DNA of 10,427 bases from Deltaproteobacteria bacterium (lineage in GTDB: Bacteria; Desulfobacterota; UBA8473). The stretch spans positions 1 through 10,427 of the forward strand of contig JAUXHQ010000036.1 in NCBI GenBank assembly GCA_030621455.1. Direction: 5' to 3'. A program made the position numbers and the translations under genes. Of this stretch, positions 1-5,941 are shown piece by piece. The notes below the pieces were generated by a model. It did no database searches. It saw only the letters and a program-made list of their open reading frames with translations, and was not told the DNA's origin. Each line of letters opens with the position of its first letter. The first letter of the stretch is position 1.

Positions 1-70
1 TGCTTTTCAAAATTCGTTCTTCCGCCTCCTTTCGATCGTCCATCTCACAGTTGCTCCCGCGAACACCCAT
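1..70 (-). CDS. unknown protein, N-terminus only (gene runs off the left edge)
   Basis: An open frame of 23 codons starts at an ATG (68-70) and continues to the window edge. A purine-rich ribosome binding site, GGAAGGG at 77-83, lies 6 bases upstream of that ATG, and an in-frame TAG sits five codons upstream, so the frame opens here. A second in-frame ATG at 41-43 is a possible alternative start, with a weaker GGGAG upstream. The visible residues after the second Met are hydrophilic and charged (MDDRKEAEERILKS). It lies 107 bases downstream of cheY on the same strand and so is probably the next gene of the flagellar cluster. Too little is visible to name a family; a chemotaxis or flagellar accessory protein is a guess from position only. 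Confidence 0.5.
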   Translation of the reverse strand, partial: MGVRGSNCEMDDRKEAEERILKS

Positions 71-141
71 ATACTTCCCTTCCTATCTCTTCACTAACTT
101 CTTGATAGGTCACGATAGAAGAGCAGTAACGATGTTTAATT

Positions 142-156
142 GGAAAGCAGCTTTCC
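142..156. repeat. short perfect hairpin between cheY and the next gene
   Basis: GGAAAGCAGCTTTCC is a perfect inverted repeat (six paired bases, three-base loop) 22 bases past the cheY stop. On the minus strand it is not followed by a T run, so it is not a clear intrinsic terminator for this operon. On the plus strand it is followed by T-rich sequence with interruptions. It may slow the polymerase or protect the cheY mRNA end; function is not shown. Confidence 0.35.
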
Positions 157-177
157 CCACATTTTACTTTATAGCTT

Positions 178-564
178 TTATGAAGGATGCCCAAAAATCT
201 TTTCAATCTTTTCCTTAAGGGTTTCCGCGGTAAAGGGTTTGACCACGTAGTTATTTACTCCGGCTTTAACCGCTTCAACGACTCTCTCCTTTTCTGCCTC
301 TGCTGTAACCATCAAGAAAGAAATATCCTTGAGCTTTTCGTCATCCCGTACTGCCTTTAACAGTTCAATCCCTGTCATCTTAGGCATATTCCAGTCAGAG
401 ATGACGAAGTCCACTTCCTCTTCCTTCAACATAGCCAGTGCCGTAGTCCCATCATCGGCCTCAACGACATTAGCATAGCCCAATTGACGTAAGAGGTTTC
501 TGATTATCCTCCTCATTGTTGAAAAATCATCGACCAACAGAATCTTCATATTTTGATCGGGCAT
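178..564 (-). CDS. cheY: CheY chemotaxis response regulator
   Basis: A single receiver domain of 128 residues, the usual size of a stand-alone CheY. All phosphorylation-site residues are present and fall at the same numbers as in the E. coli protein: acidic pair D12/D13, phospho-acceptor D57, T87, Y106 and K109 (in VVKPF). In the family, phosphorylated CheY binds FliM and FliN of the motor switch and changes rotation direction; fliM and fliN lie at the other end of this cluster. The start at 562-564 is chosen because a strong ribosome binding site (GGGGAGGTG) lies 6 bases upstream. An in-frame ATG 16 codons earlier (610-612) lacks such a site and would add an atypical N-terminal tail. The gene follows fliA with a 55-base gap. 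No output domain is attached. No CheA or CheZ is visible in the window, so its kinase and phosphatase are encoded elsewhere. Confidence 0.95.
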   Translation of the reverse strand: MPDQNMKILLVDDFSTMRRIIRNLLRQLGYANVVEADDGTTALAMLKEEEVDFVISDWNMPKMTGIELLKAVRDDEKLKDISFLMVTAEAEKERVVEAVKAGVNNYVVKPFTAETLKEKIEKIFGHPS

Positions 565-570
565 ATCGAA

Positions 571-579
571 CACCTCCCC
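571..579 (-). promoter_or_regulatory. ribosome binding site that fixes the cheY start
   Basis: GGGGAGGTG on the minus strand, 6 bases before the ATG at 564. It decides between this start and the longer in-frame frame beginning at 612. Confidence 0.8.
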
Positions 580-619
580 ATTTCGGTTATGAACCTCATT
601 TGGAAAACCCATTCTTCAT

Positions 620-1420
620 TCAATCCATTATCACCTGTTTCACCTTGCCTCTTAACTTAATTACTGCTTGAGCGTGAATCTGAGAAACCCTTGACTCTGT
701 GACTCCCAGGGTCATGCCAATCTCTCTCATAGTAAGTTCTTCATAATAGTACAGAGTAATTACGAGCCGCTGTTTCTGGGGTAACTCATCGATAGCGCCG
801 GCAATGCAGGACTCTATCTCTTTCAGCTTCAGCTGAAGTGACGGATCATCCCCGTACCCGCTGACAATAAAATCCTTGACCTTCTCTATCTCCTTTTCCG
901 AAGCATATCCCAAATCTTCCAAGCTGACCAATTTGACTCCATTCGCCTTGTTAATGAGTTCATGGAGCTTTTCAACGTTCACACCCATCGTGTCGGCCAC
1001 TTCGTCTTCCGACACTGATCTGCCTAGCTTTTGTTCAAGATGTGCATATACGTCATCCAGCTGATGAATCTTCTGACGAACAGACCTGGGAACCCAGTCC
1101 AAGGAACGTAATTCATCCAATATCGCTCCCTTAATTCGAAACTCCGCATAAGTCCTAAACTTGACGCCCCTTTCGGGGTCGAACTTATCTATGGCATCAA
1201 TCAGACCTATTACTCCCGAACTCATAAGGTCATTGACCTCTATATTAGGCGGTAACCGGGCCGCCATTCGGTGAGCAATATATTTGATCAAGGGGGCATA
1301 TTCCAGTATCATTTGATCTCTTAAAGACTGGTCGACCTTACTTGTGCTGTGATTTTTAACAGCAAAAGACCCCTTCTCCCACTGTTTCGAAACGGCCATC
1401 TTCGCCTTGGCACCATTCAC
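620..1420 (-). CDS. fliA: FliA, flagellar sigma factor sigma-28
   Basis: A 266-residue sigma-70-family protein of the FliA/WhiG group, which directs RNA polymerase to late flagellar and chemotaxis promoters. Region 2 lies at about residues 35-115 and holds the family's hallmark stretch from LMSSGVIGLIDAI to RTYAEFRIKGAILDELR and DWVPRSVR. A region 3 segment follows at about 118-165. Region 4 (about 208-262) contains LPQKQR and a helix-turn-helix with TMREIGMTLGVTESRVSQ. In the family its activity is held by the anti-sigma factor FlgM, which is not in this window. The start is a GTG at 1418-1420 with AGGAG 6 bases upstream; an internal ATG at 1397-1399 would remove only seven residues of a poorly conserved tail. 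It is 79 bases downstream of the small membrane-protein gene, and a seven-base repeat array lies just 5' of its ribosome binding site. Confidence 0.96.
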   Translation of the reverse strand: MNGAKAKMAVSKQWEKGSFAVKNHSTSKVDQSLRDQMILEYAPLIKYIAHRMAARLPPNIEVNDLMSSGVIGLIDAIDKFDPERGVKFRTYAEFRIKGAILDELRSLDWVPRSVRQKIHQLDDVYAHLEQKLGRSVSEDEVADTMGVNVEKLHELINKANGVKLVSLEDLGYASEKEIEKVKDFIVSGYGDDPSLQLKLKEIESCIAGAIDELPQKQRLVITLYYYEELTMREIGMTLGVTESRVSQIHAQAVIKLRGKVKQVIMD

Positions 1421-1426
1421 GAGGAA

Positions 1427-1431
1427 CTCCT
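1427..1431 (-). promoter_or_regulatory. ribosome binding site that fixes the fliA GTG start
   Basis: AGGAG on the minus strand, 6 bases before GTG at 1418-1420. This spacing favours GTG over the in-frame ATG seven codons downstream. Confidence 0.75.
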
Positions 1432-1438
1432 GGTTAAG

Positions 1439-1459
1439 CTAATAGCTAATCACTAATGA
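1439..1459 (-). repeat. three tandem seven-base repeats upstream of fliA
   Basis: On the minus strand the units are TCATTAG, TGATTAG and CTATTAG: an invariant ATTAG core with two variable bases, in exact period seven. The array ends 7 bases before the fliA ribosome binding site. Short heptanucleotide tandem arrays are known from intergenic regions of some bacteria; no role is shown here. With three degenerate units, chance remains possible. Confidence 0.6.
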
Positions 1460-1499
1460 TAAGCGCCCCACCCGGAAATCTTATATTTGCGGATGGGCT

Positions 1500-1673
1500 C
1501 TAGTTGAAAATACAACTCACAACACATACCACCAGCCAGAACGTAAAGGTGAGTTCAATAGACCGCAAAATAGCCATCCCCGGGACAACCCCCAAGGCCA
1601 TCTGGCTGAAGGCTACTACAAGCAGAAACATCACGGAAGCCATTAGGATTAATTTTTTCGCGAATACAGTCAT
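1500..1673 (-). CDS. small two-helix membrane protein, unrecognised (57 residues)
   Basis: A 57-codon gene fills most of the space between flhG and fliA. It begins MTVFAKKLIL and ends VVSCIFN. Two hydrophobic stretches, about residues 8-34 and 41-56, are separated by a short polar turn (LRSIE), so it should be an integral membrane protein with two helices. Lys6 and Lys7 before the first helix suggest a cytoplasmic N-terminus. The ATG at 1671-1673 is the only start in its frame after an upstream in-frame TGA, and AGGTG lies 8 bases before it. It is 36 bases downstream of flhG and 79 upstream of fliA. I recognise no family. Its place among FlhF, FlhG and FliA suggests a role in flagellar placement or control at the membrane, but that is inference from position. 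A short signal-peptide-like or non-coding reading cannot be excluded. Confidence 0.65.
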   Translation of the reverse strand: MTVFAKKLILMASVMFLLVVAFSQMALGVVPGMAILRSIELTFTFWLVVCVVSCIFN

Positions 1674-1709
1674 TATTACAACACCTGCCTTTCACCCTTT
1701 TCCTCTTGT

Positions 1710-2606
1710 TCATTCTTCCTGGAAGAGATCTCTCCAGAAGAATTGGATATTGCCTTTTGAATCTGGTGGTATCGGTAATTCACATACGGTTCTGGCTAAC
1801 CGATTGAAACACCTGTTGGCCTGTGATTTCGGATACGTCTCTCCCAGTATCTTCTGTTGCCTCACCGCCTTAGGCATATTTTCATCAAGCAGTATATGCC
1901 CCAGGTAATTTATGGATATGTCCAGAAACCTTTCCGAGACTTTAGTCAATTTCTTAAAGACAGCCATGCCCTCTTTAGCACCGGAAACACAATTTACCAG
2001 CAAATTGAAATGCCTCTCTGAATACTCTTTTGAAAGAATCTTCATTAATGCGTATGAATCCGTTATGGATGTCGGTTCAGGAGACACAACAACGATTATC
2101 TCTTGAGCCGCGACGTTGAAGTACATCACATTAGACGATATACCAGCCGCTGTATCTATCAGAAAGACATCAATATCATTATCGAGAACGGATAACTCTG
2201 TCAATAAATTGAGCTTCTGTTCCCTACTCATTTCAGTTAGTTTCTGTATACCGGAACTCGCCGGCAGGATATTCATCATTCCCGGTCCTTTGACAATGAT
2301 ATCAGATATACTTTTCTCTCCGGTTAGGACGTGATGCAGATTGAACTTCGGGGTAAGGCCCAAAAGCACATCGAGATTTCCCAATCCCAAATCCGCATCT
2401 AAAACCATTACCGATTTGCCCAATTGTGTCAATGCAAAGGCTAGGTTGGCAACAATATTGGTCTTACCTACCCCGCCCTTACCACTGGTGATTGCTATTA
2501 TTCGAGGGGTAGTCCCCGTTTTGGGCCTGCCCCCCTTGGCTGACCCCCTAGTCTTATGGACGGTAGTCTTTGCCATCTTTCTCAGAGTGCTTGCTTGATC
2601 CGCCAC
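1710..2606 (-). CDS. flhG: FlhG, MinD-like ATPase controlling flagellar number
   Basis: A 298-residue ParA/MinD-type ATPase (also called FleN, YlxH or MotR). The deviant Walker A motif SGKGGVGKT is at 41-49, the DADLGLGN switch follows at 70-77, and DTAAG at 151-155 is the Walker B/switch II. The N-terminus carries D3-Q4-A5-x-x-L8-R9, the DQAxxLR motif by which FlhG stimulates the GTPase of its partner FlhF, followed by a basic linker to about residue 35. The last residues (IQFFWRDLF) look amphipathic, consistent with the C-terminal membrane-targeting helix of FlhG; that assignment is inferred. In the family the protein limits flagellar number and works with FlhF, encoded just upstream. The start is a GTG at 2604-2606 with GGAGG 6 bases upstream, and this start keeps the DQAxxLR motif. 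The ATG at 2618-2620 is out of frame. Confidence 0.95.
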   Translation of the reverse strand: MADQASTLRKMAKTTVHKTRGSAKGGRPKTGTTPRIIAITSGKGGVGKTNIVANLAFALTQLGKSVMVLDADLGLGNLDVLLGLTPKFNLHHVLTGEKSISDIIVKGPGMMNILPASSGIQKLTEMSREQKLNLLTELSVLDNDIDVFLIDTAAGISSNVMYFNVAAQEIIVVVSPEPTSITDSYALMKILSKEYSERHFNLLVNCVSGAKEGMAVFKKLTKVSERFLDISINYLGHILLDENMPKAVRQQKILGETYPKSQANRCFNRLARTVCELPIPPDSKGNIQFFWRDLFQEE

Positions 2607-2612
2607 AAAATG

Positions 2613-2617
2613 CCTCC
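2613..2617 (-). promoter_or_regulatory. ribosome binding site that fixes the flhG GTG start
   Basis: GGAGG on the minus strand, 6 bases before the GTG at 2604-2606. The nearby ATG overlapping it reads another frame, so GTG is the start that gives FlhG. Confidence 0.8.
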
Positions 2618-2620
2618 ATA

Positions 2621-2648
2621 TCTGTCATTTGTCATCTGTCAACTGTCG
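2621..2648 (-). repeat. four tandem seven-base repeats upstream of flhG
   Basis: On the minus strand the units are CGACAGT, then TGACAGA, then TGACAAA, then TGACAGA: consensus TGACAGA with exact seven-base period; the first unit is the most degenerate. The array ends 3 bases before the flhG ribosome binding site, in the 65-base gap after flhF. It differs in sequence from the ATTAG-type array upstream of fliA but has the same period and the same position relative to a ribosome binding site. Confidence 0.75.
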
Positions 2649-2671
2649 TTAGATAAGAGAAAGTATACAAA

Positions 2672-3760
2672 CTAAATCAGGATCAAATCCAAGACCTTCT
2701 CTACAGTCGCCACTTCAATATCCTCGGGAACCTTCTGACCTGTGGTAAAGTAAGAGAGAGGAACCCTGGAGTGCACCGCTTGATTAAGTATGGTCCCAAA
2801 ACTTGAACTCTCATCGAGTTTTGTGAATAACAATCTGTCGATGGGAATAATCCTCCGAAACCTTCTCCAGATGTCATTTAGGTCCTCTTCCTTTGTTGTT
2901 GCACTCAGAACGAGATGGACTTCCATGGGACTCTCTTTCCTGACCAGGTCTGTGAGTTCCGACATTTGGGATTTGCCTTTTTGACTTCTACCCGCTGTAT
3001 CAACCAGGATTAGATCCTTGTCTCTATGAACCTCAACGGCTGATCGAATCTCACTTCCGTGCAAAACAACTTCTGCAGGGATACCTATGATCTCGGCATA
3101 TACCTTCAGTTGCTCAACTGCTGCAATCCGATAGGTATCCAGGGTGATCAAGGCAACCCTCCTTTTGTTATCAAGCGCCTCTTTGGCCGCTATCTTGGCA
3201 ATTGTTGTTGTCTTTCCAACTCCCGTTGGTCCCACAAAGACCACCACTCGTTGTTTCCCTTCTTGGACCTGCACCGGGCCGGACACCCTGACGAGCCTAT
3301 TCAAGGTTCTATTTAGAATATTCTCTACTTTACATTCCTTTTTTATATCATTTTCAGAAAGACCCTCTCTGACCCCTCCCAGTATCTCTAAAGCAAGGCC
3401 TCCCTCAACACTGTTGCATACAATCTGCTTATATATGCGCAGTAAATTCTCGGGAAGTAGTGACAGGATCCTGGGCACGTCGTTGTAACTGAGCAACCGT
3501 ACCATTGTCTTTAGCTCTTCTATATCTCTTTGCAGAGGGTTAGAGAAAAGACCGGGGGGAGGGATATTGGGGCTCCCGGAAGTATAATCCGGGTCAACCG
3601 CTGCTGTCACCTCTACGGTCTGCCTTCCCAGAATGCCGAATGTTCCTTTCCCCTTCCTAACCCTCCTGGTGGAAAGGATGACAGCGTCAGAACCAAGCTG
3701 TCGTTTCACCAACTCCAGGGCTCCAGCCATATCTACTGCTTCAAACTTCTTAACTTGCAT
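2672..3760 (-). CDS. flhF: FlhF, SRP-type GTPase for flagellar placement
   Basis: A 362-residue GTPase of the SRP54/FtsY family that marks the site of flagellum assembly, usually a cell pole. The N-terminal B domain (about 1-80) starts MQVKKFEA, typical of FlhF. An NG domain follows with the P-loop GPTGVGKTTT at 177-186, DTYRIAAVEQ at 208-217 (G2), DTAGR at 254-258 (G3), TKLDE at 313-317 (G4) and TTGQKVPEDI at 339-348 (G5). The ATG at 3758-3760 is chosen because it gives the family's standard first residues. The frame could extend five codons to a TTG, but without support. It overlaps the end of flhA by 11 bases, so the two are probably translationally coupled. Its activator FlhG is encoded next. 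The proline-rich stretch at about 64-76 is a linker. Confidence 0.96.
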   Translation of the reverse strand: MQVKKFEAVDMAGALELVKRQLGSDAVILSTRRVRKGKGTFGILGRQTVEVTAAVDPDYTSGSPNIPPPGLFSNPLQRDIEELKTMVRLLSYNDVPRILSLLPENLLRIYKQIVCNSVEGGLALEILGGVREGLSENDIKKECKVENILNRTLNRLVRVSGPVQVQEGKQRVVVFVGPTGVGKTTTIAKIAAKEALDNKRRVALITLDTYRIAAVEQLKVYAEIIGIPAEVVLHGSEIRSAVEVHRDKDLILVDTAGRSQKGKSQMSELTDLVRKESPMEVHLVLSATTKEEDLNDIWRRFRRIIPIDRLLFTKLDESSSFGTILNQAVHSRVPLSYFTTGQKVPEDIEVATVEKVLDLILI

Positions 3761-5849
3761 CAGGCAGCCCCACAACCCCTACAGACTGGATCTTTGTATC
3801 ACCGGTGATCTCATTTGGAGACACAACCGCCAGTCTGGGAATAAGCCTCTCCGTCAGTCTCTTGAAATGACTCCTGATGACAGGAGAGCACAAGACAACC
3901 GGCTGATAGCTCCCTGGAATGGTAGTTTCCAGTGTCTGGCTCAATTGTGCCAAGAGTTTCTGTGCCAGGTTGGGTTCCATAGCGAGAAAAGACCCTTGTT
4001 CGGTCTGCTGGACAGAATTCGACACGATCTCTTCGACTCGGGGATCAAGAGTCACCAACTGTATGTCCCCCTCCTGTGTCTGACACTGCTTCGTAATAGT
4101 CCTTGCCAGTCCCTGCCTTACGTATTCGGTAAGGACATTATGGTCCTTCGTCATAGGCGCATAGTCAGCCAACGTCTCAAGTATTGTGAGCAGGTCTTTT
4201 ATGGGAACCTGTTCTTTCAGAAGGTTCTTGAGTACAGCTTGAACGCCGCCCAGGGAGAGCATGTTAGGGATTAACTCTTCTATTACCTTTGGATAGCTTT
4301 CAGAAAAATTGTCCAGGAGTGTCTGAACTTCCTGTCGTCCCAATAGCTCGTGACATTGGCATCTAATCGTTTCGCTGAGATGAGTAGCCAAAACAGTGGA
4401 AGCGTCAACCACAGTGTATCCTGCAAATTGGGCCTTCTCCTTCTCGCTTTCCTTTATCCAAAAGGCCGGCAACCCAAAGGCAGGTTCCTTGGTGGGTATC
4501 CCTCCGATATCCATGTCAGCGGTGCCCGGGTTCATGGCCAAGTAATAGCCCATCATCAATTCGCCCTTTGCAATTTCATTACCTTTAAGCAGAATAGAAT
4601 ATTCCCCGGGTTGGAGTTGTAGGTTGTCTTTTACATGGATTGGGGGGACAATCATACCCATATCCAGGGCAAACTGACGTCGGATTGACTTAATCCTCTC
4701 TAACAACTCTCCGTCCTGATCCGTATCAACCAATGGAATGAGCCCGTAGCCCACTTCTAATTCCAACATATCAAGGCCAAGAAGAGATTCCACCCTTTCA
4801 GGTTCACTCTTTTTTACGGTCTCATCCGACAGTATCTGTTCATCTTCTATGGCTTCTTTCCTTGCTCTGGAACTTGTGTAAGTGATGCCACCAATCAACA
4901 AGGCCAACAGCAAAAATGGGGTCAGGGGAAGACCGGGTATGAAGCCAAAAACTAAAAGAATGAATGCAGCAGTGCCTGTGACCCTGGGATTAAACAGCAA
5001 CTGGGAGGTCATCTCTTCACCGAGGCTTACGTCTGAGGCGGCGCGCGTTACTACAATCCCTGCCGCAGTGGAAACAATCAATGACGGAATCTGAGAAACC
5101 AGTCCATCCCCTATTGTTAAGATAGTGTAGTTCTGAATGGCAGACAGGAATGGCATCCCCTGTTGGAAGACACCGATAACCAATCCTCCAACAATGTTAA
5201 CTAACGTGATGAGTATTCCGGCAATAGCGTCACCGCGAACAAATTTGCTCGCTCCATCCATAGCGCCATAGAAATCAGCTTCCTGTGAGATGGCCAACCG
5301 CCTTTCCCTCGCCTGCTTATCATCTACCAGTCCGGCGTTCAGATCCGCATCTATACTCATCTGTTTTCCCGGCATAGCATCCAAGGTAAAGCGGGCCGCC
5401 ACCTCTGCAATTCTGCCGGCCCCTTTGGTGATAACGACAAAATTGACTATCACCAATATCAGGAAGATCACGAGCCCGATTACATAGTTTCCTCCCACCA
5501 CAAAATTACCAAAGGCCTTAATTATCTGTCCTGCAGCAGTAATCCCTTCATTCCCGTGGAGGAGAATCAATCTGGTGGATGCAACATTCAGAGACAATCT
5601 GAATAGCGTTGCAAGCAAAAGCAACGACGGCAATACGGAAAACTCCAAGGGGTTAAGGGTGTAGATGGCAGTCAAAATGATTATCAGAGAAAGGGTAATA
5701 TTGAATGAGAGAAAAATATCGAGCAGTAGCGTAGGTAATGGGACAATCATTACGATCAATATACCCAATATACCCACAGCCAGAAAAACGTCGTTGTTTT
5801 TACCCAGCATGAGTGGCAACGCCGTTGTTTTTTGATTTTGCCCTACCAT
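3750..5849 (-). CDS. flhA: FlhA, flagellar export gate protein
   Basis: A 699-residue protein (the family is usually about 690-700), the largest subunit of the flagellar type III export gate, forming a ring in the inner membrane within the C-ring. The N-terminal half (to about residue 325) has about eight membrane helices. The FHIPEP-family signature is visible at 84-97 (RLSLNVASTRLILL), with the conserved cytoplasmic loop at about 142-206 containing GRIAEVAARFTLDAMPGKQM and DADLNAGL, then the conserved GDAIAG at 206-211, where an Asp (here D207) is important for proton-driven export in Salmonella. The C-terminal half (about 345-699) is the soluble domain that docks chaperone-substrate complexes. 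The ATG start is preceded by AGGGG at 5857-5861, 7 bases away. It lies 92 bases after flhB and its end overlaps flhF. Confidence 0.98.
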   Translation of the reverse strand: MVGQNQKTTALPLMLGKNNDVFLAVGILGILIVMIVPLPTLLLDIFLSFNITLSLIIILTAIYTLNPLEFSVLPSLLLLATLFRLSLNVASTRLILLHGNEGITAAGQIIKAFGNFVVGGNYVIGLVIFLILVIVNFVVITKGAGRIAEVAARFTLDAMPGKQMSIDADLNAGLVDDKQARERRLAISQEADFYGAMDGASKFVRGDAIAGILITLVNIVGGLVIGVFQQGMPFLSAIQNYTILTIGDGLVSQIPSLIVSTAAGIVVTRAASDVSLGEEMTSQLLFNPRVTGTAAFILLVFGFIPGLPLTPFLLLALLIGGITYTSSRARKEAIEDEQILSDETVKKSEPERVESLLGLDMLELEVGYGLIPLVDTDQDGELLERIKSIRRQFALDMGMIVPPIHVKDNLQLQPGEYSILLKGNEIAKGELMMGYYLAMNPGTADMDIGGIPTKEPAFGLPAFWIKESEKEKAQFAGYTVVDASTVLATHLSETIRCQCHELLGRQEVQTLLDNFSESYPKVIEELIPNMLSLGGVQAVLKNLLKEQVPIKDLLTILETLADYAPMTKDHNVLTEYVRQGLARTITKQCQTQEGDIQLVTLDPRVEEIVSNSVQQTEQGSFLAMEPNLAQKLLAQLSQTLETTIPGSYQPVVLCSPVIRSHFKRLTERLIPRLAVVSPNEITGDTKIQSVGVVGLPDAS

Positions 5850-5911
5850 ATAACGACCCCTGTAACCTTACACATGGAGTTCTTATTGTTTACCGCTATG
5901 TGTTTACGCAT

Positions 5912-5940
5912 GCTTGAAGGGTAGCTGCAGCCCTGCAAGC
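5912..5940. repeat. imperfect inverted repeat just past the flhB stop
   Basis: Arms GCTTGAAGGG (5912-5921) and CCCTGCAAGC (5931-5940) pair at nine of ten positions around a nine-base loop. On the minus strand the hairpin begins one base after the flhB TGA and is not followed by a T run, so a Rho-independent terminator is unlikely. An mRNA-stability or processing hairpin separating flhB from flhA is possible. The rest of the 92-base gap holds only the flhA ribosome binding site. Confidence 0.55.
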
Positions 5941-5941
5941 T

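Noticed and set aside
82..109. Inverted repeat CCTATC ... GATAGG before the partial left-edge gene
   Set aside because: Only six paired bases with a 16-base loop, partly overlapping the ribosome binding site; too weak to call a regulatory hairpin.
142..156. Hairpin after cheY as an operon terminator
   Set aside because: No T run follows on the minus strand, and another open frame with a ribosome binding site follows on the same strand; kept only as an inverted repeat.
1504..1908. 134-codon open frame on the plus strand
   Set aside because: It covers the end of flhG and the small membrane-protein gene antisense, has a low-complexity composition, and no ribosome binding site. The minus-strand 57-codon frame explains the interval better.
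2662..2667. TATACT, a possible -10 box on the minus strand between flhF and flhG
   Set aside because: No -35 box at good spacing: the best TTGGAT is 19 bases upstream. A local promoter for flhG cannot be supported from sequence alone.
3761..3775. Five-codon upstream extension of flhF to a TTG
   Set aside because: The ATG at 3760 gives the family's usual first residues (MQVKKFEA); the extension lies inside flhA and has no support.
3633..4274. 213-codon open frame on the plus strand
   Set aside because: It lies wholly opposite the conserved flhA and flhF genes, has no ribosome binding site and no recognisable domain; it is an antisense shadow.
5843..5911. 22-codon open frame in the flhB-flhA gap on the minus strand
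   Set aside because: It has no ribosome binding site and overlaps the flhA start in another frame; composition is unremarkable.
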